Source of the DNA: Mariniflexile sp044335535
GTDB lineage: Bacteria > Bacteroidota > Bacteroidia > Flavobacteriales > Flavobacteriaceae
Direction of reading: 5' to 3'
NCBI RefSeq assembly: GCF_044335535.1
Contig: NZ_JBIQVZ010000001.1
Coordinates: 682,001-746,000, forward strand
DNA: 64,000 nt
In this document: positions 18,269-27,825 of the stretch, piece after piece
How the letters are laid out: the number at the start of each line of letters is the position of its first letter
Position numbering within the stretch: position 1 is the first letter of the stretch
The notes under the pieces: model-generated
Database searches by the model: none
Told to the model about the DNA's origin: nothing
Seen by the model: the letters and a program-made list of their open reading frames with translations, nothing else
Program-made: the position numbers and the translations under genes

Positions 18269-18280
18269 CACCACAATAAT

Positions 18281-18420
18281 AGAGGAAAGATTTGACTGAT
18301 TGCAACCTCTTTGTACTAAACTTATTTCTTCCTCATCTATGGAGATATTGAAACAAGTTCAGCACAAGTAAAAATGCTAAAGGCAGTGTAAACTTCCTTC
18401 GACGTTATCGTCAAATCTCC
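18281..18420 (+). promoter_or_regulatory. SAM-II-type riboswitch upstream of metK
   Basis: The P1 hairpin arms AGAGG (18281-18285) and CCTCT (18306-18310) enclose the SAM-II core GATTTGACTGATTGCAA, matching the known SAM-II loop (GAUUUAnnnnnUUGCAA). The pseudoknot partner ATGCTAAAGG lies at 18374-18383, after a ~60-nt insertion. Downstream, GTCAAATCT (18410-18418) is a perfect complement of AGATTTGAC (18288-18296) inside the aptamer. A switch between aptamer and this alternative pairing is therefore possible, near the metK start at 18436. S-adenosylmethionine binding would repress metK. Confidence 0.8.
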
Positions 18421-18435
18421 TGCATAAATATAAAA

Positions 18436-19689
18436 ATGGCGTATTTATTTACTTCTGAAAGTGTTTCTGAAGGACACCCAGACAAAGTAGCAGATCAAAT
18501 TAGTGATGCTTTAATTGATAACTTTTTAGCATTTGATAAAGACTCGAAAGTAGCTTGCGAAACGCTTGTTACAACGGGGCAAGTAATTCTTGCTGGCGAG
18601 GTGAAATCACATACCTATTTAGATGTTCAAAAAATTGCTAGAGATACCATAAACAGTATTGGTTACACTAAAGGCGAATATATGTTCGATGGCAATTCGT
18701 GTGGGGTACTTTCGGCTATACATGAACAATCGGATGATATAAACCGTGGTGTGGACAGAGCTACCAAAGAGCAGCAAGGTGCGGGCGACCAAGGTATGAT
18801 GTTTGGTTACGCTACCAATGAAACCGAAAATTTCATGCCATTGGCTTTGGATTTATCACATAGAATTTTAAAAGAACTAGCCGATTTACGCCGCGAAAGC
18901 AAAGACATTGCCTATTTAAGACCCGATTCTAAAAGTCAGGTAACTATTGAGTATAGCGATGACAACATTCCGCAGCGTATCGATGCCATTGTGATTTCCA
19001 CACAACACGATGATTTTGCTGATGATGATACCATGCTTGCTAAAATTAGAAAAGACATCGTTGCTATTTTAATTCCTCGTGTGGTTTCTAAATTACCAGA
19101 AAGCATACAAGCGTTATTTAACAACGACATCAAATATCACATAAATCCAACGGGTAAATTTGTAATTGGTGGTCCACACGGAGATACTGGACTTACAGGA
19201 CGCAAAATTATTGTTGATACCTACGGTGGAAAAGGAGCTCATGGTGGCGGTGCTTTTTCTGGAAAAGACCCAAGTAAAGTAGATCGTAGTGCAGCCTATG
19301 CTACACGACACATTGCCAAAAACTTAGTAGCTGCAGGGGTTGCCGATGAAGTTTTGGTACAGGTGAGTTATGCTATTGGCGTGGTAGAGCCTATGGGTAT
19401 TTTTATTAACACGTATGGCACATGCCCTTTTAACATGACCGATGGCGAAATTGCCGAAATAGTTTCTAACATCTTTGATATGCGCCCGTATGCTATTGAA
19501 GAGCGCTTAAAACTACGCGCACCAATTTATAGCGAAACCGCTGCTTACGGACATATGGGACGTAAAAACGAAACGGTTACCAAAACATTTAGTCAACCAA
19601 ATGGCGAAAGCATCACGTTGGATGTTGAACTATTTACTTGGGAAAAATTAGACTATGTAGATAAAGTAAAAAAAGCTTTTGGCTTGTAA
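18436..19689 (+). CDS. metK: S-adenosylmethionine synthetase
   Basis: 417 residues. The N-terminal 'TSESVSEGHPDKVADQISDA' and 'GAGDQGMMFGYA' (ATP-binding) and the P-loop-like 'GGGAFSGKDPSKVDRSAAY' are diagnostic of MetK. It makes SAM from methionine and ATP in the cytoplasm. It has its own promoter and a SAM-II riboswitch in the leader, and ends before a strong bidirectional terminator. Confidence 0.97.
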   Translation: MAYLFTSESVSEGHPDKVADQISDALIDNFLAFDKDSKVACETLVTTGQVILAGEVKSHTYLDVQKIARDTINSIGYTKGEYMFDGNSCGVLSAIHEQSDDINRGVDRATKEQQGAGDQGMMFGYATNETENFMPLALDLSHRILKELADLRRESKDIAYLRPDSKSQVTIEYSDDNIPQRIDAIVISTQHDDFADDDTMLAKIRKDIVAILIPRVVSKLPESIQALFNNDIKYHINPTGKFVIGGPHGDTGLTGRKIIVDTYGGKGAHGGGAFSGKDPSKVDRSAAYATRHIAKNLVAAGVADEVLVQVSYAIGVVEPMGIFINTYGTCPFNMTDGEIAEIVSNIFDMRPYAIEERLKLRAPIYSETAAYGHMGRKNETVTKTFSQPNGESITLDVELFTWEKLDYVDKVKKAFGL

Positions 19690-19705
19690 ACCTTTCTTTG
19701 AAGAT

Positions 19706-19748
19706 AAAAAAAAGACTGTCCTTGTTTATAGCACAGTCTTTTTTTTTT
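19706..19748. terminator. Bidirectional intrinsic terminator between metK and the DUF5686 gene
   Basis: AAAAAGACTGT and ACAGTCTTTTT arms with a 13-base spacer, flanked by A-runs on the left and T-runs on the right. It lies between two convergent genes and can end transcription both ways. Confidence 0.85.
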
Positions 19749-19762
19749 GCTTTATACCATTG

Positions 19763-22255
19763 TTAAAAATGAAAACCGAAAGACCCTGTAATACCAAATT
19801 TGCGAGCATCGGGATTCTTAACTTCATCTAAATAATTGCCTCTAAAGTTAAAATCTATTCTAAACACTTTAAAAATGTTACCAACCCCAAAACTGTACTC
19901 GTAATACATTTTATCACTTGGCGATTGATAAATTAAACCTGAAGCGTTTAAGTCTTTATTTTCTTGGGATACTTCACCCCAAACGCCTCGAATGCCTACA
20001 ATTTCACGTAGGTTCAATTTTCTTAAAAACGGAATTCTAGAGAAGAAACGTCCGTTAAAATTATGCTCTAATTGCAGTGACGTATAGGTATCGGAAACAA
20101 ACTCGTAATAATCCAACTGAGAGAATGTATTATATATTGAGAAATACGACTGATTTCCTGGAATAGCATTTAATAATCCAAGAGGCACCTCTCCAAAAGT
20201 CTTGCCTGCTTCTATGGTCGTTGTTAACCTTCCAAAACCGCCTACTTGCATAGGTTGTATGTATGAAAACTGAACTTTTGTATAATTAAAATCGCTACTG
20301 AACAAACTTTTATCGCCACGACTTACTTGCGCAAAAACACTAGCATAATCATCGTTGGCATGAAGACGTTCGACACCAAAGCCTGTCATTTTTCGTTTTG
20401 GAAAATAGGATACTGAAAAAGTAGATTCGTATTGCTTGACTTCAGATTCAATACCTGTTGGTGTATTATAATCTAAACTAAAGGTTGGCGATGCCGATGC
20501 TAAGGTTCTGTAATTTGCACCAAATCTAAAAACAAGATTTCTCCAAGGTTCTAATTCAACCGCTAAACTGGTTAAATTTATAGAGGTTAATTTATCGTTT
20601 GATCCCGTTCCAACAACCGATGAGGAGGCTAAACTTCTGCCTAAAACATCGGTACTGGTTGTTAAACTGGCACCTGTTTGCTCTACATCACGCCTATTTC
20701 CTCCAGAAATAATTAAGCGGTTTTTTTTATCTAATAGCCATTTTCCTGAAATGCCATATTTAAATTTATCGTCTTTAAATCCATAGGCCAAAAATCCTTC
20801 CAAACGCCACAAGTCATTTTTCCCAAAGTAAGTACGTCCTCCTGCACGCAAACGCATACCTTCAACTTCATTAAAGCCAAAAGTAGAGAAAATAGGTCCA
20901 TAATCTAAAGGCAATTCATTAAACTCTATATATCCCGATGCTAAAATGCTTCCTAAATTATAAAGTCTTTTAAATTTTTTTACGGTTTTTAAAGTGTCTA
21001 ACATTTTGTAAACACCTTTTTCGTCTTTATTTAAAGCTTCCAAACGGTTTTCTGACCAAAAGCTATCATCGCGGTCGTACACATCTTTGTCGTAATTATA
21101 AACTTCCGTATCGTAAAACTTCCTGTTCTTTTCAATATCAAATTTATAATTATCGTATAAAGTTGTTCGCTTGCCATAGACACCTCTTGATTTTTCCTTT
21201 TTATTAAAAGCAAAATCACTCATCATATAATCGCGCTTTACAAGGAAAATAGAATCGTTTAAAACTTCAAATTCCTGTTCAATATAAATTTCTTTTACCC
21301 AGTTAATATTTGCGCTTTTCGAGGCTTGAAGCTTTATTTCTTTAATAGCAAAGGTGGTATCGGCTACCCAAAAATCGCCTTTAAAAGTAAGCTCGTTTTT
21401 ACGACGTGGATAATAAATAATATTGTAACACCATTTACTATCTATAAATGTACTGTCTTTTAACACATAATTATAGGTGTTTATTCCTGTTCTTGACAAC
21501 GGACTTACAAAACTCTTGTCGAAAAACCTCAGGTAATTATCATACACATCATAATCTGAATATAAATCATCAACAAAGTCAATAATTACTTGGTTATCGT
21601 TAAATCCGGAATTTTTATTTCCCTTCAAAACTTCCTTTTCTTTACTAATAAGATTATCGCCATAAACTGTTGAAACAGCTTCGTTAATAAACATAGGCAA
21701 GTAAGTTTTACCAGTAACCCGCGAAGTATCTACTTCATTAAAAACAAATTCCATACCTCTAAATAGTTTGCTTTTTATAAGCGCACTATCGATGGTATTG
21801 ATATCGAATTCCACTTTTTCGTATTTGTTGTATTCGTACTGCTTGAAATGTTTTAAACCATTCTTACGTTTGTGTTCCCATATTTTCCGAAGCAAATCAA
21901 TCGCTGGATTGTTCTTTTTAGATTGTTTTCCAGCCACAATAAACACTTGGCTCAATTCTGATGCCGCTTCTTTAAGTATGAATTTTAATTCGTAATTAAC
22001 CTTTTTCGTCAAAGGAACATCTAAAGTTTCGTAACCTAAAAAAGACACTATTAATGCATTCCAAGTATCGGTAGATTCCATATAGAATTTACCATTTTCA
22101 TCGGTTATGGTACCTTGTGTTGAGCCTTTAAATATAACGTTGGCAAATGAAATAGGTTGATTGTCCTCATCAAACACATAACCACTTACTTTGGTTTGTG
22201 CGAATGTGGAAATAATTCCGAAGAGAAAAAATGTAAAGAGTAGCTTTGGGTTCAT
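19763..22255 (-). CDS. DUF5686 / CarboxypepD_reg-like outer-membrane protein
   Basis: 830 residues. Signal peptide (ends 'STFAQ'), then a carboxypeptidase-regulatory-like domain ('VSGYVFDEDNQPISFANVIFKGSTQGTITDENGKF', residues ~23-100) as in TonB-dependent receptors. The long remainder is a DUF5686-type region with many aromatic alternating strands and a C-terminal 'FGITGSFGFHF', ending in Phe as outer-membrane beta-barrels do. No plug domain is seen, so it is not a normal SusC. Function unknown; probably surface structure or transport. Confidence 0.8.
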   Translation of the reverse strand: MNPKLLFTFFLFGIISTFAQTKVSGYVFDEDNQPISFANVIFKGSTQGTITDENGKFYMESTDTWNALIVSFLGYETLDVPLTKKVNYELKFILKEAASELSQVFIVAGKQSKKNNPAIDLLRKIWEHKRKNGLKHFKQYEYNKYEKVEFDINTIDSALIKSKLFRGMEFVFNEVDTSRVTGKTYLPMFINEAVSTVYGDNLISKEKEVLKGNKNSGFNDNQVIIDFVDDLYSDYDVYDNYLRFFDKSFVSPLSRTGINTYNYVLKDSTFIDSKWCYNIIYYPRRKNELTFKGDFWVADTTFAIKEIKLQASKSANINWVKEIYIEQEFEVLNDSIFLVKRDYMMSDFAFNKKEKSRGVYGKRTTLYDNYKFDIEKNRKFYDTEVYNYDKDVYDRDDSFWSENRLEALNKDEKGVYKMLDTLKTVKKFKRLYNLGSILASGYIEFNELPLDYGPIFSTFGFNEVEGMRLRAGGRTYFGKNDLWRLEGFLAYGFKDDKFKYGISGKWLLDKKNRLIISGGNRRDVEQTGASLTTSTDVLGRSLASSSVVGTGSNDKLTSINLTSLAVELEPWRNLVFRFGANYRTLASASPTFSLDYNTPTGIESEVKQYESTFSVSYFPKRKMTGFGVERLHANDDYASVFAQVSRGDKSLFSSDFNYTKVQFSYIQPMQVGGFGRLTTTIEAGKTFGEVPLGLLNAIPGNQSYFSIYNTFSQLDYYEFVSDTYTSLQLEHNFNGRFFSRIPFLRKLNLREIVGIRGVWGEVSQENKDLNASGLIYQSPSDKMYYEYSFGVGNIFKVFRIDFNFRGNYLDEVKNPDARKFGITGSFGFHF

Positions 22256-22317
22256 AATACAAAAAACTTCATTAACAATTGCGCTAATGAAGTTTATATA
22301 ACGTAAAAATTGTTGTT

Positions 22318-23295
22318 TTATTTATACAATACTTTTTTTACAGCTTTAACAACCTCATCACTGTTTGGCAACCATTCTGCTAACAAAACTGGTGAATATG
22401 GTGCTGGTGTATCAGCTGTATTAATTTTTACAATTGGTGCATCTAAATAATCGAATGCTTCCGATTGTACAATATATGTAATTTCTGTTGAAACGTTTCC
22501 AAAAGGCCATGCTTCTTCTAAAACTACCAATCTATTGGTTTTCTTAACCGATTTTAAAATTGTTTCCTTATCTAAAGGGCGCACTGTACGCAAATCGATA
22601 ATCTCACATGAAATGCCTTCTTTTTCTAATTCATCAGCTGCTTTGTAGGCTTCCTTGATGATTTTTCCGAAAGAAACAATAGTCACATCCGTTCCTTCGC
22701 GTTTAATATCAGCAACACCTAAAGGCAATATATACTCACCTTCTGGCACTTCGCCTTTATCACCATACATTTGCTCACTTTCCATGAAAATAACAGGGTC
22801 ATCATCACGAATCGCTGCTTTTAACAAGCCTTTTGCATCGTATGGATTTGATGGCACCACTACTTTTAAACCAGGTGTATTAGCAAACCAACTTTCAAAA
22901 GCTTGCGAATGCGTTGCTCCTAATTGCCCTGCAGATGCTGTTGGTCCACGAAAAACAATAGGACATTTAAACTGTCCACCAGACATTTGTCTGATTTTTG
23001 CAGCATTATTTATTATTTGGTCAATACCAACAAGAGAAAAGTTAAAGGTCATATACTCTACTATTGGTCTGTTTCCCGTCATGGTTGACCCTACCGCTAT
23101 TCCTGCAAAACCTAGCTCAGCAATCGGTGTATCGATTACACGCTTTGGTCCAAATTCATCTAACATCCCTTTTGATGCTTTGTAGGCACCATTGTACTCT
23201 GCTACTTCTTCACCCATCAAGTAAATGCTTTCATCTCTACGCATTTCTTCACTCATAGCTTCACAAATAGCTTCTCTAAATTGAATTGTCTTCAT
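22318..23295 (-). CDS. pdhB: Pyruvate dehydrogenase E1 component, beta subunit
   Basis: 325 residues covering a transketolase pyrimidine-binding domain ('FREAICEAMSEEMRRDESIYLMGEEV') and a C-terminal transketolase domain ('VVLEEAWPFGNVSTEI'). It matches the E1-beta subunit of pyruvate or branched-chain 2-oxoacid complexes; pyruvate is the more likely substrate by overall sequence. The alpha subunit is not adjacent, a separation common in Flavobacteriia. A TATTTTTG -7 box lies on the minus strand at 23319-23326. Confidence 0.88.
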   Translation of the reverse strand: MKTIQFREAICEAMSEEMRRDESIYLMGEEVAEYNGAYKASKGMLDEFGPKRVIDTPIAELGFAGIAVGSTMTGNRPIVEYMTFNFSLVGIDQIINNAAKIRQMSGGQFKCPIVFRGPTASAGQLGATHSQAFESWFANTPGLKVVVPSNPYDAKGLLKAAIRDDDPVIFMESEQMYGDKGEVPEGEYILPLGVADIKREGTDVTIVSFGKIIKEAYKAADELEKEGISCEIIDLRTVRPLDKETILKSVKKTNRLVVLEEAWPFGNVSTEITYIVQSEAFDYLDAPIVKINTADTPAPYSPVLLAEWLPNSDEVVKAVKKVLYK

Positions 23296-23453
23296 TAAAT
23301 TTATTTTAATTCAAGTTGCAAAAATAGCAATAAATGATTTACCTTTTTAAAAGAATTATTTAAAATTTATTATGCACGCATAGCAAATATTCAGAATAAA
23401 ATAATTAACTTCGTAGCCTGAATAAATTTACATCTATTAAATACATCATAACT

Positions 23454-24200
23454 ATGAAAATATTAGTGTGCATTAGTCATGTACCAGACACTACATCCAA
23501 AATTAATTTTACCGAAGGCGACACAAAATTTGACACCAATGGCGTGCAATTTGTAATCAACCCAAACGACGAATTTGGTTTAACACGTGCCATGTGGTTT
23601 AAAGAAAAACAAGGCGCTCATGTTACTGTTGTTAATGTAGGGGGCGCAGAAACCGAACCTACCCTACGCAAAGCCCTGGCTATTGGTGCCGATGGAGCGA
23701 TACGTGTAAACACTGCTGCTACTGACGGATTTTCGGTGGCTAAGCAATTAGCTCATGTGGTAAAAGATGGTGGATACGATTTAGTCATTGCTGGTCGTGA
23801 ATCTATCGATTATAACGGCGGTATGGTACCTGGCATGATTGCAGGATTAATTGATGCTAATTTTGTGAACAACTGTATTAGCTTAGAAGTTGATGGAAAC
23901 ACAGCAAAAGCAATTAGAGAAATTGATGGAGGAAAAGAAACCTTATCAACGTCCCTGCCATTAGTCATTGGTGGTCAAAAAGGCTTGGTTGAAGAAAGCG
24001 ATTTACGCATCCCAAATATGAGAGGAATTATGATGGCACGCCAAAAACCTTTGACGGTTTTAGAACCTGTTGACGCAAATAACAAAACAGCTTCTGTGAA
24101 ATTTGAAAAACCAGCTCCAAAGGGTGCAGTAAAATTAGTGTCTCCAGATAATTTAGATGAATTAATAAACTTACTTCACAACGAAGCTAAAGTTATTTAA
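23454..24200 (+). CDS. etfB: Electron transfer flavoprotein, beta subunit
   Basis: 248 residues starting 'MKILVCISHVPDTTSKINF', with 'GRESIDYNGGMVPGMIAGLI' and 'RIPNMRGIMMARQKPL' (the ETF-beta recognition-loop region). It pairs with the next gene to carry electrons from acyl-CoA dehydrogenases to the quinone pool. Divergent from pdhB. Confidence 0.94.
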   Translation: MKILVCISHVPDTTSKINFTEGDTKFDTNGVQFVINPNDEFGLTRAMWFKEKQGAHVTVVNVGGAETEPTLRKALAIGADGAIRVNTAATDGFSVAKQLAHVVKDGGYDLVIAGRESIDYNGGMVPGMIAGLIDANFVNNCISLEVDGNTAKAIREIDGGKETLSTSLPLVIGGQKGLVEESDLRIPNMRGIMMARQKPLTVLEPVDANNKTASVKFEKPAPKGAVKLVSPDNLDELINLLHNEAKVI

Positions 24201-24284
24201 AGCCGATAGACAAACTTCAAATCCAAGACTGAGTAATTGGAATTTGCTGCTTGATAAATTATAAATTTAATATAAAATCATGGG

Positions 24285-24304
24285 ATTCCCACTTTCGTGG
24301 GAAT
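24285..24304. repeat. Short palindrome between etfB and etfA
   Basis: ATTCCCACTTTCGTGGGAAT, a hairpin with 8-bp arms, is a variant of the TCCTGC...GCAGGA class with ACG replacing TGC. It sits 18 bp before etfA and may modulate that gene's translation or be a neutral dispersed repeat. Confidence 0.6.
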
Positions 24305-24321
24305 GAAAAAATAATAGATAT

Positions 24322-25281
24322 ATGTCAGTTTTAGTATATACAGAATCAGAACAAGGAAAATTTAAAAAAGTAGCTTTTGAAGTGGCTTCTTATGCCAAAG
24401 CCGTTGCCGACCAATTAGGCACTACTGTTACAGCTATCGCTATAAATGCCAATGACACGTCGGAATTAGGAAATTATGGTGTTGATAAAGTTTTAAACGT
24501 ATCGAATACACAACTAGATGCTTTTAATGCAAAAGGCTATGCCGAAGCTATACAACAAGCGGCAGAAAAAGAAGCTACAAAAATCATTATTTTAAGTTCT
24601 AGCGCTAATAGCAAGTATTTAGCACCTCTTTTAGCTGTTAGGTTAAATGCAGGCTATGCCTCAAACGTTATTAATGCTCCTTCAAGTACATCGCCTTTTA
24701 CAGTAAAACGTACTGCTTTTACTAATAAAGCTTTTGAAATGACCACCATAAATACCGATGTAAAAATTGTTGGTGTTTCCAATAACTCATTTGGGTTGGT
24801 TGAAAAAAGTGGTAACGCTTCCGCAGAAGATTTCTCGCCTGTAATTTCAGACTTAGGCATTAAAGTAGAATCGATTGATAAAGCATCGAACAAAGTAAGT
24901 ATCGCTGATGCCGAAATAGTTGTTTCTGGTGGTCGTGGTTTAAAAGGCCCAGAAAACTGGGGCATGATTGAAGAATTAGCTTCTGTTTTAGGTGCTGCAA
25001 CAGCATGCTCTAAACCGGTTTCTGACTTAGGTTGGAGGCCTCATGGTGAGCACGTTGGGCAAACTGGAAAACCTGTGGCTTCCAATTTATATATTGCCAT
25101 TGGAATTTCAGGTGCTATTCAACATTTAGCAGGTATTAACGCTTCAAAAGTGAAAGTTGTAATAAACTCCGATGCTGAAGCACCATTTTTTAAAGCTGCC
25201 GATTATGGCGTTGTTGGTGATGCTTTTACGGTTATTCCTGAGCTTATTGATAAATTAAAAGCTTTTAAAGCGCAACAATAA
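24322..25281 (+). CDS. etfA: Electron transfer flavoprotein, alpha subunit
   Basis: 319 residues. The C-terminal FAD-binding domain has 'VVSGGRGLKGPENW' and the ETF-alpha signature 'LYIAIGISGAIQHLAGINASKVKVVINSD'. The gap to etfB is 121 bp, longer than usual for this pair, and is filled by a palindrome. Confidence 0.94.
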   Translation: MSVLVYTESEQGKFKKVAFEVASYAKAVADQLGTTVTAIAINANDTSELGNYGVDKVLNVSNTQLDAFNAKGYAEAIQQAAEKEATKIIILSSSANSKYLAPLLAVRLNAGYASNVINAPSSTSPFTVKRTAFTNKAFEMTTINTDVKIVGVSNNSFGLVEKSGNASAEDFSPVISDLGIKVESIDKASNKVSIADAEIVVSGGRGLKGPENWGMIEELASVLGAATACSKPVSDLGWRPHGEHVGQTGKPVASNLYIAIGISGAIQHLAGINASKVKVVINSDAEAPFFKAADYGVVGDAFTVIPELIDKLKAFKAQQ

Positions 25282-25308
25282 ATTATTTTTTTATAACTTG
25301 TATTGTTT

Positions 25309-25385
25309 AAAGAACTGCTTAAATTAGCATTATATTTTTAAATCTGCTTTTGCAGTTGGTAAAGTCCTAATTTAAACAGTTCTTT
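25309..25385. repeat. Palindromic element B between etfA and the DUF151 gene
   Basis: Ends AAAGAACTGCTTAAATTAG (25309-25327) and CTAATTTAAACAGTTCTTT (25367-25385) are inverted copies with one mismatch in 19. The 39-bp centre holds a smaller hairpin (CTGCTTTTGCAG). The ends resemble those of element A. The right arm ends 16 bp before the next start codon. Confidence 0.75.
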
Positions 25386-25401
25386 GCGTTTTCATAAATT
25401 T

Positions 25402-26025
25402 ATGAGTTTAGTAAGATTAAATATAAAAGGAATATCCTATAGCCAAACCCAAAACGGCGCTTACGCATTGATTTTAAACGAAGTAGATGGCGACCGAAAA
25501 TTACCCATTGTTATTGGTGCTTTTGAAGCACAATCCATTGCTATTGCTCTAGAAAAAGAAATTCGACCACCAAGACCATTAACACACGATTTATTTAAAA
25601 ATTTTGCCGACAGATTCGACATAGTGGTCAAACAAGTGATTATTCATAAATTGGTTGATGGCGTTTTTTACTCGAGTTTAATTTGCGAACGTGATAAAAT
25701 AGAAGAAATTATAGATGCCAGAACCAGTGATGCCATTGCTTTGGCTCTTCGTTTTGATGCGCCTATTTTTACTTATAAAAACATACTTGATAAAGCTGGT
25801 ATTTATTTAAAGGTTAATCCGAAAAAAGAGAATGAAGAGGAAGATGCTCAAGACAGTGTTTTAATGGACGAGTTAATTGCGAATGAACTTGAACCCAACG
25901 CACCACGCGAAAATTTCAAAGGAAAAACACTCCAAGAATTACATATTTTATTAGACGAAGCCGTTGCAAATGAAGATTACGAAAGGGCAGCACATATTCG
26001 TGACGAAATTTCAAAACGAGAATAA
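25402..26025 (+). CDS. Bifunctional nuclease family protein (DUF151) with C-terminal UVR motif
   Basis: About 207 residues from the ATG at 25402 ('MSLVRLNIKGISYSQ'); an in-frame TTG 18 bp upstream would add residues from the palindrome and is less likely. The N-terminal ~140 residues match the DUF151/BFN fold ('LPIVIGAFEAQSIAIALE', 'RTSDAIALALRFDAPIF'). The tail 'LHILLDEAVANEDYERAAHIRDEISKR' is a UvrB/C-type UVR motif. Members have been reported with nuclease activity; its role here is unknown. Confidence 0.85.
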   Translation: MSLVRLNIKGISYSQTQNGAYALILNEVDGDRKLPIVIGAFEAQSIAIALEKEIRPPRPLTHDLFKNFADRFDIVVKQVIIHKLVDGVFYSSLICERDKIEEIIDARTSDAIALALRFDAPIFTYKNILDKAGIYLKVNPKKENEEEDAQDSVLMDELIANELEPNAPRENFKGKTLQELHILLDEAVANEDYERAAHIRDEISKRE

Positions 26026-26048
26026 ATCATAAAATTACTCATATCTAT

Positions 26049-27572
26049 ATGAAAAAAATATTTTTGTCTATTGCGCTTATTTTATTAGTATTAACATCAT
26101 CAATAGCAGCACAAGACAAAGATAAGACCACCTTCCAAAATACAGTTTTAAACACAAAAACAGAGGTACTCTCATCACAACACAACACTGTTGATTCCTT
26201 AAAAGTTAATACAGCGGAAACCAAAACAGGAACGACCACTTTAATGATTGCTTCCATTATACCAAGTCAAGGTTTTTCAACAAGCAGTCTTTGGCGGGGC
26301 GCTTTAGGCATGGTTTCTTTAATTTTTATTGCCTTTTTATTTAGCAGTAACCGCAAAGCCATCAATTGGAAAATTGTTGGTATTGGGCTCGCTTTTCAAC
26401 TTCTAATAGCTATTGGTGTTTTAAAAGTTGAATTTATTAAATCTATTTTCGAATTTGTGGGAGGACTTTTTGTAAGTGTATTAGATTTTACGCGAGCAGG
26501 CAGCAAATTTCTATTCGAAGGATTGGTAGTCGACATGGATACTTTCGGATTTATTTTTGCTTTTCAAGTATTGCCTACTATCATATTTTTCTCAGCTTTA
26601 ACCTCTGTTTTGTTTTATTTAGGAATCATCCAAAAAGTAGTAAAAGCTATGGCTTGGTTACTTTCAAAAGCCTTAAAAGTTTCTGGTGCCGAAAGTTTAA
26701 GCGTTGCTGGAAATATCTTTTTAGGTCAAACCGAAGCACCGCTTTTAATTAAGGCCTATTTAGAAAAAATGAACAAATCGGAAATGCTTTTGGTCATGAT
26801 TGGCGGTATGGCAACTGTTGCTGGAGCTGTATTGGCTGCATATATAGGCTTTTTAGGTGGGGACGACCCTTTACTAAGACTTTTTTACGCTAAACATCTT
26901 TTAGCAGCATCGGTTATGGCGGCACCTGGAGCTATTATTGTTTCTAAAATATTATATCCCCAAACAGAAGATATAAATACTGATGTAACAGTTTCTCAAG
27001 AAAAAATTGGCTCTAACTTTTTAGACGCCATTGCTAATGGAACTACCGAAGGTTTAAAACTAGCTGTAAATGTTGGTGCCATGCTTTTGGTTTTTGTTGC
27101 ATTTATAGCCATGTTCAATGGTATTCTAGGTTGGATAGGTGATATTTCTACCATAAATGAATGGATCCTAAATAATACGGGATATCAAAATCTTTCGATA
27201 GAACTTATTTTAGGTTATGCTTTTGCTCCATTAATGTGGCTTATAGGAGTAGCCAAAGAAGATATGATGATGATGGGACAACTACTTGGCATAAAAATAG
27301 CTGCTAGTGAATTTATAGGCTACATTCAACTTCGAGATTTAAAAGACATTGCTAATGCCACACATTTAAACTACGAAAAATCTGTAATCATGGCTACTTA
27401 TATGCTATGTGGCTTTGCTAACTTTGCTTCTATAGGCATTCAAATTGGCGGTATTGGTTCCTTAGCACCAGGACAACGCAAAACCTTATCGCAATTTGGC
27501 ATGAAAGCATTGCTTGGTGGTACCATTGCGTCTTTAGTTTCGGCCACTATTGCAGGCATGATTATTGGATAG
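26049..27572 (+). CDS. Concentrative nucleoside transporter (CNT/NupC family)
   Basis: 507 residues. A signal-peptide-like start ('FLSIALILLVLTSSIAAQ') and a ~60-residue polar stretch precede the CNT core. The core has multiple membrane segments and the motifs 'GNIFLGQTEAPLLIKAYLEKM', 'GGMATVAGAVLAAYIG' and 'YMLCGFANFASIGIQIGGIG', which are typical of CNT. It imports nucleosides with Na+ or H+. It lies 23 bp after the DUF151 gene and upstream of thyA, which fits pyrimidine salvage. Confidence 0.9.
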   Translation: MKKIFLSIALILLVLTSSIAAQDKDKTTFQNTVLNTKTEVLSSQHNTVDSLKVNTAETKTGTTTLMIASIIPSQGFSTSSLWRGALGMVSLIFIAFLFSSNRKAINWKIVGIGLAFQLLIAIGVLKVEFIKSIFEFVGGLFVSVLDFTRAGSKFLFEGLVVDMDTFGFIFAFQVLPTIIFFSALTSVLFYLGIIQKVVKAMAWLLSKALKVSGAESLSVAGNIFLGQTEAPLLIKAYLEKMNKSEMLLVMIGGMATVAGAVLAAYIGFLGGDDPLLRLFYAKHLLAASVMAAPGAIIVSKILYPQTEDINTDVTVSQEKIGSNFLDAIANGTTEGLKLAVNVGAMLLVFVAFIAMFNGILGWIGDISTINEWILNNTGYQNLSIELILGYAFAPLMWLIGVAKEDMMMMGQLLGIKIAASEFIGYIQLRDLKDIANATHLNYEKSVIMATYMLCGFANFASIGIQIGGIGSLAPGQRKTLSQFGMKALLGGTIASLVSATIAGMIIG

Positions 27573-27576
27573 CCTA

Positions 27577-27596
27577 ATTCCTGCGGAGGCAGGAAT
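27577..27596. repeat. Short palindrome after the nucleoside transporter
   Basis: ATTCCTGCGGAGGCAGGAAT, 8-bp arms and a 4-base loop, 4 bp after the stop codon. Same class as at 16101 and 27929. Confidence 0.65.
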
Positions 27597-27604
27597 CTTA
27601 TTAA

Positions 27605-27825
27605 TGAAACTCATTTAAAGTTTTTGAAATTAAGCGAAAATTAGGGGTTTAGTTCTGTTGAAGGCTTTTTTGAGTTAGGGCCGAGCGTAAAGAAAAAGTT
27701 TAGTAAACCTTTTTAGAGAAGGAGCCAGCTTGTCGCGTTGGAAAAGCTACGGATGGAAAAAAAGGCAAAAACAGAGCTGAAATCAGCAATTTTTTAGCAA
27801 ATTGAAAAACTTTAAATGAGTTCAA
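27605..27825. repeat. Palindromic element C (221 bp) between the nucleoside transporter and thyA
   Basis: Left end TGAAACTCATTTAAAGTTTT (continuing to 27628) and right end beginning TTGAAAAACTTTAAATGAG (27802-27825) are inverted copies with two mismatches in 24. The ~170-bp centre has no long ORF and includes the GC-richer stretch GGGCCGAGCG. Its outer ends (TGAACTCAT) match those of the element at 54117-54280. With the flanking short palindromes, the whole 27573-27952 gap is repeat material. Confidence 0.7.

Noticed and set aside
22655..23185. 176-residue ORF opposite pdhB
   Set aside because: It lies wholly antisense to a well-conserved gene and its product has no sensible composition; a shadow frame.
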